Shown here: piece by piece, positions 16,957-25,452 of the stretch
Numbering within the stretch: the stretch's first letter is position 1
How the letters are laid out: the number at the start of each line of letters is the position of its first letter
Assembly (NCBI RefSeq): GCF_963675815.1
Contig: NZ_OY776574.1
Span: 2,412,001 to 2,476,000 of the forward strand
Direction: 5' to 3'
Length of the DNA stretch: 64,000 nucleotides
Source: an uncultured Desulfuromusa sp.
GTDB lineage: Bacteria > Desulfobacterota > Desulfuromonadia > Desulfuromonadales > Geopsychrobacteraceae
The notes under the pieces: generated by a model
What the model was told of the DNA's origin: nothing
The model's database searches: none
What the model saw: the letters and a program-made list of their open reading frames with translations, nothing else
Translations under genes and position numbers: made by a program

Positions 16957-18522
16957 ATGGCTGCTATCAAACGTGCATTGATTTCGGTGTCGGATAAGAC
17001 CGGGGTTATTGATCTTGCCCGGGAATTAAACAGTTTCGGTGTGGAATTATTATCAACAGGTGGGACGGCAAAGTTAATCCGTGATGCTGGAATCCCGGTT
17101 ATGGATGTTTCTGACTACACTGGCTTTCCGGAAATGATGGATGGACGGGTGAAAACGTTACATCCCAAAGTTCATGGTGCGTTACTTGGATTGCGTGATA
17201 ATTCTGAACATACCAATGCAATGGCAATGCATGGTATTGAGCCGATCGATATGGTGGTGGTGAATCTTTACCCTTTTGAGGCAACAGTGGCAAATGATAA
17301 CTGTAGCCTTGAAGATGCTATTGAAAACATAGATATCGGTGGCCCGACAATGCTGCGAAGTGCAGCTAAAAACAACAAGTTTGTCACCGTTCTTGTCGAC
17401 CCGGCTGATTATGAGAACGTTATTGCCGAGATGAAACAAGGCAGCGGGGAAGTTTCTGAATCCACGAATTTCAAGCTGGGAGTTAAGGTTTATCAGCACA
17501 CCGCCGCTTATGATGGTGCCATTTCCAATTGGCTGGGGCAACGAACCAGTGAAGAGATGACTGATTTTGCTCCAACCCTGACCCTGCAATTCCAGAAATC
17601 ACAAGGGATGCGTTATGGTGAAAATCCACACCAGAAGGCTGCATTTTATGTCGAAAAAAATATTTCGGAAGCATCCATTGCGACAGCTCGGCAGCTACAG
17701 GGGAAGGAGCTCTCCTATAATAATATTGGTGATACCGACGCCGCCCTTGAGTGCATAAAACAATTCAACGAGGCCCCGTCTTGTGTCATTGTCAAACATG
17801 CCAATCCCTGTGGTGTTGCGACGGGTTCAAATCTGCTGGAAGCTTATCAACGTGCTTTTTCAACGGACCCGGAATCTTCTTTTGGCGGCATTATTGCTTT
17901 TAACCGGGAGCTGGATCCGGAAACGGCCCAGGCGATTGTTGACCAGCAATTTGTGGAGGTGATTATTGCTCCGCGGGTTGCAGCAACTGTTGCTGATATT
18001 ATTGCCAGGAAAAAGAATGTTCGCTTGCTTGAATGTGGCGAATGGCCGGCTGAGCCGTCTCCGCGCTTTGATTATAAGCGGGTCAATGGCGGATTGCTGG
18101 TTCAGGAAGCTGACTTGCAGCTGAGTGCGGATTTGCAGGTGGTGACCAAGCGGGCACCGACTGATAAGGAACGTCAAGACCTTGATTTTGCCTGGAGGGT
18201 TGCCAAATTTGTGAAGTCAAATGCCATCGTTTATTGTAAAGATGGGATGACGATTGGGGTAGGTGCCGGACAGATGAGCCGGGTGAACTCTGCCCGAATT
18301 GCTGCGATCAAGGCCGAGCATGCCGGTTTGGATGTTTCCGGTGCCGCTATGGCTTCGGACGCATTTTTCCCTTTCCGCGACGGGATTGATAATGCCGCTG
18401 CTGTTGGCATTACTGCTGTTATTCAGCCAGGTGGTTCAATCCGTGATGAAGAAGTCATTGCTGCCGCAGATGAGCACAATATTGCTATGGTGTTTACCGG
18501 AATGCGTCATTTCCGGCATTGA
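16957..18522 (+). CDS. purH: Bifunctional AICAR transformylase / IMP cyclohydrolase
   Basis: A 521-residue enzyme for the last two steps of IMP synthesis. The N-terminal MGS-like cyclohydrolase domain (ALISVSDKTGV, STGGTAKLIRDAG, GFPEMMDGRVKTLHP) is followed by the AICAR transformylase domain (MRYGENPHQKA, VIVKHANPCGVA, SFGGIIAFN). ATG 16957 follows GAAAGGA; the open frame reaches an upstream TTG at 16930 without support. It is the first gene of a purH-purD-purE run. Confidence 0.97.
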   Translation: MAAIKRALISVSDKTGVIDLARELNSFGVELLSTGGTAKLIRDAGIPVMDVSDYTGFPEMMDGRVKTLHPKVHGALLGLRDNSEHTNAMAMHGIEPIDMVVVNLYPFEATVANDNCSLEDAIENIDIGGPTMLRSAAKNNKFVTVLVDPADYENVIAEMKQGSGEVSESTNFKLGVKVYQHTAAYDGAISNWLGQRTSEEMTDFAPTLTLQFQKSQGMRYGENPHQKAAFYVEKNISEASIATARQLQGKELSYNNIGDTDAALECIKQFNEAPSCVIVKHANPCGVATGSNLLEAYQRAFSTDPESSFGGIIAFNRELDPETAQAIVDQQFVEVIIAPRVAATVADIIARKKNVRLLECGEWPAEPSPRFDYKRVNGGLLVQEADLQLSADLQVVTKRAPTDKERQDLDFAWRVAKFVKSNAIVYCKDGMTIGVGAGQMSRVNSARIAAIKAEHAGLDVSGAAMASDAFFPFRDGIDNAAAVGITAVIQPGGSIRDEEVIAAADEHNIAMVFTGMRHFRH

Positions 18523-18575
18523 TTGATTACTGCAGGGGCGATGCTTGTCATCCCTCAGCACAAAAGGAATTTATT

Positions 18576-19847
18576 ATGAAAATTCTGGTTGTAGGCGGAG
18601 GCGGTCGTGAGCATACATTGGTTTGGAAAATTGCCCAATCGCCATTAGTGGAGCATATTTATTGTGCCCCCGGAAACCCAGGAATAGCTGAGTTGGCCGA
18701 ATGTGTCCATATTGCTGCTGATGAGATTGAAGTCTTACGTGATTTTGCCCTGGCTGAGAAGGTAGATCTGACTGTCGTTGGTCCGGAAGTCCCGCTGACG
18801 ATGGGGATTGTCGATATTTTTCAAGCTGCCGGTTTGAAGATTTTCGGGCCCAACAAAGCCGCTGCCCAAATTGAGGGGAGCAAAGGTTTTTCCAAGGATC
18901 TTATGGCTCGCTACGGCATCCCGACCGCAGCCTATAAGAGTTTTACCAGGCATGCGGATGCGGTCGCTTATATTCGGGAGCAAGGAGCTCCGATTGTTGT
19001 CAAGGCCGATGGTCTGGCTGCAGGGAAGGGCGTCGTTGTCGCGCTGACGGAAAAACAGGCCATTGCTGCCGTTGATGATATCATGCTTGATCAGGTCTTT
19101 GGTGCGGCCGGTGCCAGTGTTGTTATTGAAGAATTTATGGATGGTGAAGAGGCTTCGTTTTTTGCTTTTACCGATGGTAAAAATATTCTTCCTCTGGCCT
19201 CGTCGCAGGATCATAAACGGGCCAATGATAATGATGAAGGGCCTAATACCGGCGGCATGGGGGCATACTCTCCGGCTCCGGTAGTCACCGATGATCTTTA
19301 CCAGGTTATCGTTGACACGATTGTTAATCCGACCATTCAGGGAATGGCGCAGGACGGCTGCCCCTACAGTGGTATTCTTTACGTCGGGTTGATGATCAAA
19401 GATGGAAAGCCCCGTGTGGTTGAATATAATGCCCGTTTTGGTGATCCGGAAGCACAACCACTGTTGATGCGGATGAAGTCGGATATTGTTCCGGTATTGC
19501 AGGCCTGTGCTTGTGGTGAACTGAAGCAGGATGCTATCGAATGGCATGATAAGGCTGCTGTGTGCGTGGTCATGGCCAGTGGTGGTTATCCTGCGGCATA
19601 CGAAAAGAATTTTCCTGTGACCGGTTTGGATAGAGCTGCTGATATAGAAGACCTGATGGTTTTTCATGCCGGGACAACCCTGAAAGATGGGAAAATAGTC
19701 AATCACGGGGGACGGGTTCTCGGCGTAACCGGTTTGGGGAATACGGTCAAAGATGCCATAGCCAAAGCATATGCCGGTGTCGACGTTATTCATTGGGACA
19801 AGGTCCATTATCGCCATGATATTGGTGCGCGGGCGTTAAATCGATAA
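18576..19847 (+). CDS. purD: Phosphoribosylamine-glycine ligase
   Basis: A 423-residue ATP-grasp enzyme that joins glycine to phosphoribosylamine in purine synthesis. Visible motifs are MKILVVGGGGREH, GPEVPL, IVVKADGLAAGKGVVV (ATP-binding), GPNTGGMGAYSPAP and EYNARFGDPE. ATG 18576 has AAAGGA 8 bp upstream; the frame starting at 18519 overlaps purH and is not used. It lies 53 bp after purH. Confidence 0.97.
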   Translation: MKILVVGGGGREHTLVWKIAQSPLVEHIYCAPGNPGIAELAECVHIAADEIEVLRDFALAEKVDLTVVGPEVPLTMGIVDIFQAAGLKIFGPNKAAAQIEGSKGFSKDLMARYGIPTAAYKSFTRHADAVAYIREQGAPIVVKADGLAAGKGVVVALTEKQAIAAVDDIMLDQVFGAAGASVVIEEFMDGEEASFFAFTDGKNILPLASSQDHKRANDNDEGPNTGGMGAYSPAPVVTDDLYQVIVDTIVNPTIQGMAQDGCPYSGILYVGLMIKDGKPRVVEYNARFGDPEAQPLLMRMKSDIVPVLQACACGELKQDAIEWHDKAAVCVVMASGGYPAAYEKNFPVTGLDRAADIEDLMVFHAGTTLKDGKIVNHGGRVLGVTGLGNTVKDAIAKAYAGVDVIHWDKVHYRHDIGARALNR

Positions 19848-19866
19848 CTTAGAGGAGTCTTAAAGG

Positions 19867-20391
19867 ATGAATAAAAAAATACCCGTTGTTGGTATTCTGA
19901 TGGGCAGTGATAGTGATTATGACATCATGGTCGAAGCCGCTAAGGTTTTGAAACAGTTTGATATCCCTTTTGAAATGATTGTATCCAGTGCCCACCGCAC
20001 TCCAGAACGGACAATGGAATATGTTCGGGGTGCCCGTGATAAAGGGATAAAGGTTTTGATCGCCGGAGCTGGTGCTGCTGCTCATCTCGCTGGTGTTGTT
20101 GCGGCTGAAACCATGTTGCCGGTAATTGCCGTGCCCATTGATGCCACTTCAATGCGTGGCCTTGATGCACTTTTAGCGATGGTACAGATGCCCGCCGGAA
20201 TCCCGGTGGCGACAATGGCCATTGGTCTGGCCGGATCACGGAATGCCGGCATTTTTGCAGCCAGGATGTTGGCAACAGAAGATCCTGAACTGGAGAAAAA
20301 GCTGCTTCAATTCAAGAAGGATATGGCCGCCGGTGTGATTAAAAAATCGGATCTGGTGCAGAAAAAGATGGTCGAAGATGGACTGATTTAG
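19867..20391 (+). CDS. purE: N5-carboxyaminoimidazole ribonucleotide mutase
   Basis: A 174-residue class I PurE that rearranges N5-CAIR to CAIR. Motifs are ILMGSDSDYDIM, VSSAHRTPER with the catalytic His, AGAGAAAHLAGVVAA, and GLDALLAMVQMPAGIPVAT. It lies 19 bp after purD with a strong ribosome-binding site. No purK is visible in the window. Confidence 0.96.
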   Translation: MNKKIPVVGILMGSDSDYDIMVEAAKVLKQFDIPFEMIVSSAHRTPERTMEYVRGARDKGIKVLIAGAGAAAHLAGVVAAETMLPVIAVPIDATSMRGLDALLAMVQMPAGIPVATMAIGLAGSRNAGIFAARMLATEDPELEKKLLQFKKDMAAGVIKKSDLVQKKMVEDGLI

Positions 20392-20408
20392 TTATCTATA
20401 AATTGTAT

Positions 20409-20455
20409 ATTGTATACAATTTTCGATTGACAGCTGAGATATTTTTGATTTAATT
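20409..20455 (+). promoter_or_regulatory. Cytochrome promoter with a 12-bp operator-like palindrome
   Basis: A promoter with -35 TTGACA (20427-20432), a 17-bp spacer and -10 TTAATT (20450-20455) precedes the cytochrome gene. A perfect 12-bp palindrome ATTGTATACAAT (20409-20420) ends 6 bp before the -35 box, centred near position -47. Palindromes of the form TTGTATACAA are typical of GntR-type regulators; the actual regulator is not known. Confidence 0.55.
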
Positions 20456-20497
20456 TGCTAACGGTTTCTTAACGTAAATCAAAGGGAGGAATTACAG

Positions 20498-20824
20498 ATG
20501 AAAAAATTAATCGTACTTTTGGCTATTGTTGCATTTGTTGGATCAGCATTTACTGCCATTGCTGCTGACAAAGGTCCTGCTTCAATTTCAATGGACAAAG
20601 CAAAGACCGGCGTTGTTACTTTTGACCATGCCAAACATCAATCAGTTTCTGACTGTGTTACTTGTCACCACACCGGTGGTTATGAGACATGTGACAGCTG
20701 TCATGGTGATGCAGATGATGGCGCAAAGCTCAAGTATAAAACTGCCATTCACAACAACTGTAAGGGCTGCCACAAAGAAATGAAAAAAGGTCCTACCAAG
20801 TGTAAAGAATGTCACGTTAAGTAA
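20498..20824 (+). CDS. Periplasmic tetraheme c3/c7-type cytochrome
   Basis: A 108-residue protein with a Sec signal peptide (residues 1-23) and four CXXCH haem-binding motifs at about 53-57, 65-69, 88-92 and 102-106. Extra His residues (44, 47, 58, 85) are candidate axial ligands. The C-terminal half (NNCKGCHKEMKKGPTKC) closely resembles PpcA of Geobacter, which has only three haems; here the second motif (CDSCH) is extra. It should carry electrons across the periplasm, for example toward extracellular metal or electrode acceptors. Monocistronic, with its own promoter and terminator. Confidence 0.92.
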   Translation: MKKLIVLLAIVAFVGSAFTAIAADKGPASISMDKAKTGVVTFDHAKHQSVSDCVTCHHTGGYETCDSCHGDADDGAKLKYKTAIHNNCKGCHKEMKKGPTKCKECHVK

Positions 20825-20848
20825 TTTTTGACTTAGACATCTCGTTGA

Positions 20849-20880
20849 AAGGCCGACCTGAGTAATTTCAGATCGGCCTT
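20849..20880 (+). terminator. Strong terminator after the cytochrome gene
   Basis: A 13-bp stem with one mismatch (20849-20861 / 20868-20880), followed by a run of T (20879-20886). The T-tract almost abuts the start of the next gene. Confidence 0.92.
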
Positions 20881-20896
20881 TTTTTTGGATTATGGG

Positions 20897-21634
20897 ATGA
20901 AGGAAACTCTGGATACGCTATCAATTGGCAATTTACAACTACTGCAGGCCAAGGATGGATACCGCTACTCTCTCGACCCGGTGCTTCTGGCCCGGTTTGT
21001 CAATGTTGGGAAGGGAGCTAAAGTTGTTGACCTTGGAACCGGGTCAGGGATATTGCCCCTCATTCTGGCGCGTTTGAGCGGAGCAGGTGAATTGACCGGT
21101 ATTGAGATTCAGCCTGCCCTGGCAGAGCGTGCCGGACGGAATGTCAGGCTCAATGGTTTGCAAGATCGGGTGAACATTCTCCACCAGGATATCAGGGATA
21201 TTAGAGAGGCTATTCCGGGGAATTATGCGGATCTGGTTGTCAGCAACCCGCCTTACCGTCATCCTGATTCCGGTCGAATTGCTCCGAATAGTGAGCGTGC
21301 CGCCGCTCGGCATGAGATATCCGGGGGGCTGGTTGATTTTATTGCTGCTGCCGCCTGGTTGTTGAAGCAAGGTGGTCACTTCGCAGTCATCTATCTCGCA
21401 GAACGTCTGCCGGAGTTGATGCTGACAATGGCAGCTGCCGGACTGGAGCCGAAGCGGCTCAGGATGGTTCATCCTCAACGGGGGAAAGAAGCAAAGATGG
21501 TTTTGGTGGAAGGGGGCAAGGGAGGACGTCCCGGTTTGCGAGTAGAAGATCCTCTTTATGTTTATGTGGATAACGGAGAGGGACGAAATTATACAGAAGA
21601 AATTTTGCAGATGTACGACACTGCCTCCGCTTAA
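20897..21634 (+). CDS. TrmN6-like tRNA/RNA adenine-N6 methyltransferase
   Basis: A 245-residue class I SAM methyltransferase with motif I VVDLGTGSGILPLIL, EIQPALAERA, and the N6-adenine catalytic motif NPPY (VVSNPPYRHP). This matches the tRNA1(Val) A37 N6-methyltransferase (YfiC/TrmN6) family; the exact RNA target is inferred. The ATG at 20897 is preferred over an in-frame TTG at 20885, which sits in the terminator T-tract. Its stop overlaps the end of the convergent DUF721 gene. Confidence 0.82.
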   Translation: MKETLDTLSIGNLQLLQAKDGYRYSLDPVLLARFVNVGKGAKVVDLGTGSGILPLILARLSGAGELTGIEIQPALAERAGRNVRLNGLQDRVNILHQDIRDIREAIPGNYADLVVSNPPYRHPDSGRIAPNSERAAARHEISGGLVDFIAAAAWLLKQGGHFAVIYLAERLPELMLTMAAAGLEPKRLRMVHPQRGKEAKMVLVEGGKGGRPGLRVEDPLYVYVDNGEGRNYTEEILQMYDTASA

Positions 21635-22140
21635 TCCCCTCTGGTTTTGTCTAGTTGTTTCTGGCGAGTGAACAGCTTTCGCAGCTCATGTTTCAATTCC
21701 ACATTTTTTATTGGAGACAATTTCTCTTCAATTGATTTTTTTTCGCTGTCGGTCAGCTCCATGTCGACCCAAGGTGGCGGTTCCGGTGCCGTTTTCGCTT
21801 TCTGGGGGTGATAGGTCTGTGCGTTGCGAGTTTGTCGCAAGTAGATGTCCGTGATCCCGGCATTTGGAATTTTGGCCTCAATTTTTTCCAGAATTTGCGG
21901 TTTCATCAGTTGTAATTGTTGCATCCATACCGGATGGTCAACCTGAACCTCCAGAACCCCTTTCCGTAACTTGAAGGGTCTTGCCCGGGCGGCAATCTGT
22001 TCACCGACAAGTTGATCCCAAACCAGCCAGGCTTGATGGCGATTGAGCTGTTCTCCAAAACCCGGTTGCCCAAGAATTTGTTTCAGCAGAAAACCAACTT
22101 TTTCGGCGTGCTTCATGGGTGGACGGTCGCTACGTTTCAT
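21631..22140 (-). CDS. DUF721 family protein
   Basis: A 169-residue protein whose first ~100 residues match DUF721 (LVWDQLVGEQIAARARP, GVLEVQVDHPVWMQQLQLMKPQIL). Members often sit near DNA-replication or RNA genes and are proposed to bind nucleic acid; function is unknown. The charged C-terminal ~60 residues look disordered or coiled. It overlaps the upstream membrane-protein gene by 4 bp, so the two form an operon. Confidence 0.78.
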   Translation of the reverse strand: MKRSDRPPMKHAEKVGFLLKQILGQPGFGEQLNRHQAWLVWDQLVGEQIAARARPFKLRKGVLEVQVDHPVWMQQLQLMKPQILEKIEAKIPNAGITDIYLRQTRNAQTYHPQKAKTAPEPPPWVDMELTDSEKKSIEEKLSPIKNVELKHELRKLFTRQKQLDKTRGD

Positions 22141-22394
22141 TCAAGTGCCTTTTTGCGAAACCGGCCACCGAGCAATTGCCCGCTAACGGCACAGCCAAGG
22201 GTCAGAGGAATCCAAACCCAGCTGAATCCAAGAATGGTGCGCAGGATAATGATAAAGGGTATTGACGCGTGAACGAGAATGAACCATCGAAAAGAGAATT
22301 TACGACTGCCCTCACGGAAATAACCAAGGGGTAAATTGCTGCCAAAAGAAAAAAAAACAAGAATGGCCAGTGCCAAAATTTGATCAGGGAGCAA
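22137..22394 (-). CDS. Small conserved membrane protein
   Basis: An 85-residue protein with about three hydrophobic segments (residues 5-20, 36-52, 58-76) and a basic C-terminus (GGRFRKKALE). I recall similar proteins beside DUF721 genes in Geobacter relatives but know no function. Translation is coupled to the DUF721 gene through a 4-bp overlap. Confidence 0.65.
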   Translation of the reverse strand: MLPDQILALAILVFFSFGSNLPLGYFREGSRKFSFRWFILVHASIPFIIILRTILGFSWVWIPLTLGCAVSGQLLGGRFRKKALE

Positions 22395-22549
22395 GTTTCG
22401 TTTCCTTTGGGATGGAGTATCAAAAGATCGAATACTTTACTCTTTGCAGGGGGGCACTGTCAATTTTCCTTTCAAAGGAATTGGGCTTGCATGGCGTCTA
22501 TAAACGTGTCATTATGCGCGGCTGGATTCTCGCGATAGGATGGTGTCTG

Positions 22550-22804
22550 GTGATTGGTGAAGGGGATTGCGTCGCAATTTTTCATTCGATTCACAGGGTG
22601 ATGAAGGCGGAAAAAGTTCTTAAGGAAAAGCGCCTGGATATTTTGTTGACCCCTGTTCCACGATCTTTAAGTGCAGACTGTGGTATGGTAATAAGGTATC
22701 CTTATCTGATGCAGACTGGAGTTCTGGAAGCCTTGGATGAGTCAAATTTGAAGGTTGCGGAAGTTTGGCTGAAGCAGGATGGGGAGTTTCAGCGGATAGT
22801 ATAG
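22550..22804 (+). CDS. DUF3343 family protein (putative Se/S carrier-like)
   Basis: An 84-residue protein matching DUF3343: VAIFHSIHRVMKAEKVLKE, LLTPVPRSLSADCGM with the conserved Cys-Gly, and a C-terminal EVW segment. The Cys has led to a proposed sulfur/selenium carrier role, which remains uncertain. I place the start at GTG 22550 because of AGGATGG just upstream; the open frame extends to 22370 and overlaps the divergent gene without support. Confidence 0.7.
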   Translation: MIGEGDCVAIFHSIHRVMKAEKVLKEKRLDILLTPVPRSLSADCGMVIRYPYLMQTGVLEALDESNLKVAEVWLKQDGEFQRIV

Positions 22805-22836
22805 TGCGGAACAGTCTGTTTTTCCGGGCTTTTTGC

Positions 22837-22865
22837 TTGACAATGTGGTCTGCTGTTTTTATATT
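22837..22865 (+). promoter_or_regulatory. Promoter of the ffh-rplS operon
   Basis: -35 TTGACA (22837-22842), a 17-bp spacer and -10 TATATT (22860-22865), a near-consensus sigma-70 promoter about 30 bp upstream of ffh. Confidence 0.8.
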
Positions 22866-22895
22866 TACTCTTTTTTGGATTTTTAATAGAGCGGT

Positions 22896-24248
22896 ATGTT
22901 TGATACTCTTTCTGACAAGCTCGACTCGGTTTTTAAGAAACTGCGTGGGCACGGGCGCCTGACCGAACAGCATATAAAGGCAACGATGCGGGAAATCCGC
23001 TTGGTGCTTCTTGAGGCTGATGTCAACTTCCGTGTTGTTAAAAGCTTTGTCACCAGAGTTAGTGAACGTGCTGCCAGTCAGGATATACTGAAGAGCTTAA
23101 CCCCTGCTCAGCAGGTGATTAAGGTTGTTCGCGAAGAGCTGGCCGGACTTATGGGGGAGGGAGAAGATAACTCCCTTAATCTTTCGGTTAAGCCTCCGGT
23201 GCCAATAATGCTTTGCGGGTTGCAGGGTGCTGGGAAAACGACAACCTGTGGCAAGCTGGCGCTGAAATTGCGCCGTGAAAAACGTAATCCTTTGCTGGTT
23301 CCGGCTGATGTCTATCGTCCGGCGGCAATTGCACAACTTAAAACTCTGGGGCGTCAGCTTGATGTCGAGGTATTTGATTCTCAAGCAGGACAGGACCCGG
23401 TTGATATTTGTACCCGCGCATTAAATTATGCGGAACTCAATGGTTTTGATACGATCATTCTGGATACTGCAGGTCGGTTACATGTTGATACCGAGTTGAT
23501 GGGTGAGCTACAGAGGATTGTTGATAAGGTTATACCCCAGGAGATTTTGTTTGTTGCTGATGCGATGACCGGTCAAGATGCGGTCACTGTTGCTGCCAGT
23601 TTTGATGAACAATTACCTCTGACAGGGGTTATTTTGACCAAGCTGGATGGTGATGCCCGCGGAGGTGCCGCACTTTCCATCCGGGAGGTTACAGGCAAGC
23701 CCATCAAGCTTGTTGGTATGGGGGAAAAGCTTGATGCTCTGGAACAGTTTTATCCGGATCGGATGGCGCAACGCATTCTCGGTATGGGGGATGTTCTCAG
23801 CCTGATTGAAAAAGCGCAGGAAGCGGTTAACGCAGATGATGCTGCGGCGATGGAGCAGCAGTTGCGCAAGGGTGGTTTTACCCTTGAAACCTTTCTTGAG
23901 CAGATGCAGATGGTTAAGAAAATGGGCTCTATGGATTCGTTGTTGAAGATGATTCCCGGAGCAGGAAAAGCACTTAAAAAGGCACAGGGGGCACAGCTTC
24001 CTGAAAATGAAATGAAAAAAATCGAGGCAATCATTCGTTCGATGACACCTCGTGAACGATTAGATCATAAAATTTTGAATGGTTCCAGGCGGTTGCGCAT
24101 TGCTAAAGGCAGCGGAACGCGTGTTCAGGATGTGAATCAGTTGTTAAAGCGCTTTGTTGAGGCGCAAAAAATGATGAAGAAAATGCAGAAAATGGGACCC
24201 AAAGGGCTCAAGGGGATGTTTGGCCAAGGTGGTCAGCTTCCATTTTAA
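22896..24248 (+). CDS. ffh: Signal recognition particle protein Ffh
   Basis: A 450-residue SRP54 GTPase that targets nascent membrane proteins with 4.5S RNA and FtsY. The N domain is followed by the G domain (G1 GLQGAGKTTTCGKL, DTAGRLHVD, TKLDGDARGG, GMGEKLDALE) and the Met-rich M domain (MKKMQKMGPKGLKGMFG). It is the first gene of the ffh-rpsP-khpA-rimM-trmD-rplS run, a classic bacterial order. Confidence 0.97.
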   Translation: MFDTLSDKLDSVFKKLRGHGRLTEQHIKATMREIRLVLLEADVNFRVVKSFVTRVSERAASQDILKSLTPAQQVIKVVREELAGLMGEGEDNSLNLSVKPPVPIMLCGLQGAGKTTTCGKLALKLRREKRNPLLVPADVYRPAAIAQLKTLGRQLDVEVFDSQAGQDPVDICTRALNYAELNGFDTIILDTAGRLHVDTELMGELQRIVDKVIPQEILFVADAMTGQDAVTVAASFDEQLPLTGVILTKLDGDARGGAALSIREVTGKPIKLVGMGEKLDALEQFYPDRMAQRILGMGDVLSLIEKAQEAVNADDAAAMEQQLRKGGFTLETFLEQMQMVKKMGSMDSLLKMIPGAGKALKKAQGAQLPENEMKKIEAIIRSMTPRERLDHKILNGSRRLRIAKGSGTRVQDVNQLLKRFVEAQKMMKKMQKMGPKGLKGMFGQGGQLPF

Positions 24249-24326
24249 AACAGCGGATAGTGATACAATCGAAATATCCTGTTCGATAAACAGGCAATAA
24301 AAAGAAACACCAGGAGGAAAGACAGT

Positions 24327-24602
24327 ATGTCAGTAAAAATCAGACTCGCCCGTGGTGGCGCAAAAAAGAAGCCGGTCTATAAGGTCGTTGTGGCCGACGA
24401 GCGTTTCCCTCGGGATGGTCGTTTTATTGAAAATTTGGGGCAGTATAATCCACGCCAGGAAGATTTTCTGCTGAACTTTAAGGAAGATCGTGCCCTTGAG
24501 TGGCTTAACAAGGGTGCTCAGCCTACTGATACAGTGCGTCGCCTCTTGCGGCATGCCGGTGTCTGGGCCAAGTTCAAGGCAAAGGCGACTGCTGAAGCCT
24601 GA
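24327..24602 (+). CDS. rpsP: 30S ribosomal protein S16
   Basis: A 91-residue protein with the S16 signature VKIRLARGGAKKKPVYKVVVAD and the family's RDGRFIE-LGQYNP block. AGGAGG lies ~9 bp upstream of ATG. Second gene of the ffh operon. Confidence 0.97.
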   Translation: MSVKIRLARGGAKKKPVYKVVVADERFPRDGRFIENLGQYNPRQEDFLLNFKEDRALEWLNKGAQPTDTVRRLLRHAGVWAKFKAKATAEA

Positions 24603-24660
24603 TCCCTTGATCATGGTCAAAATCCGGTGAAACCAACCCTAACGACCCGGAGGGTGACCC

Positions 24661-24894
24661 ATGAAAGACATGATCGAGCATATAGCAAGATCTCTGGTAG
24701 AGAAGCCTGATGAAATCGTTGTTTCTGAAGAGATAGCTGAGGACGGCAGTGTGCTTGTCAAGCTTGCCGCTGCACAGGAAGACATGGGCCGGATTATTGG
24801 TAAACAGGGGCGTAATGCCAAGGCGATGAGGACATTACTGAACGCCAAAGCAACGCGCGAGAATCGTCATGCTTTGTTGCAGATTATGGAATAA
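24661..24894 (+). CDS. khpA: KH-domain RNA-binding protein KhpA
   Basis: A 77-residue protein made of one KH domain with the GXXG loop in IIGKQGRNAKAMR. In other bacteria KhpA (with KhpB/Jag) binds RNAs and affects cell size. A strong GGAGG precedes ATG. Its place between rpsP and rimM is conserved in many phyla. Confidence 0.93.
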   Translation: MKDMIEHIARSLVEKPDEIVVSEEIAEDGSVLVKLAAAQEDMGRIIGKQGRNAKAMRTLLNAKATRENRHALLQIME

Positions 24895-24930
24895 ATTCAG
24901 CGTATGGTTTTTTGAGGTTGGTTTGAATCC

Positions 24931-25452
24931 ATGACTGAACCTCTGCTTGATATTGGGGCCGTTGTCGGGACTCATGGTTTACGGGGGGATCTCAAGATTC
25001 GTTTGAACTCAGGAGATCCCGATCTTCTGATGACGTTGAAACAGGTTTATTTGCGTTTGCCCTCTGATGATATTCGAAGGGTAACCATCACCCGCCAGTT
25101 TTTACATAAGGGGCGGGTTCTCTTGCGTTTGCAGGGCTATGAGTCGATTCATTTAGCTGAACAGATCGTTGGCAGTCAGGTTTTGCTGGCTGAGAATATG
25201 CTGCCCGATTTAAGCGACGATGAATATTACTGGAGACAATTAGACGGATTGCAGGTTATTGACCGGCAACACGGAGAGATTGGAACCCTTCAGGACTTAC
25301 TCAGTACCGCTGCACATGACACTTATGTTGTAAGGGGCCATTTGGGTGAAATTTTAATCCCGGCCGTTCATCAGTTTGTGTCATCTGTAGATTTGCAAGC
25401 CGGAATTATGCAGGTTGATCTTCCTGATGGGTTGATCCCAGAGCAACAATGA
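24931..25452 (+). CDS. rimM: 16S rRNA processing / 30S maturation factor RimM
   Basis: A 173-residue protein with N-terminal RimM barrel (IGAVVGTHGLRGDLKI) and C-terminal PRC-barrel (YYWRQLDGLQV, DTYVVRG, ILIPAVHQFV, VDLPDGL). It helps assemble the 30S head around S19. It overlaps trmD by 4 bp (ATGA). Confidence 0.95.
   Translation: MTEPLLDIGAVVGTHGLRGDLKIRLNSGDPDLLMTLKQVYLRLPSDDIRRVTITRQFLHKGRVLLRLQGYESIHLAEQIVGSQVLLAENMLPDLSDDEYYWRQLDGLQVIDRQHGEIGTLQDLLSTAAHDTYVVRGHLGEILIPAVHQFVSSVDLQAGIMQVDLPDGLIPEQQ

Noticed and set aside
18735..19817. 360-codon open frame antisense to purD
   Set aside because: Fully inside a certain purD gene, without ribosome-binding site or recognisable domains; a shadow of codon bias.
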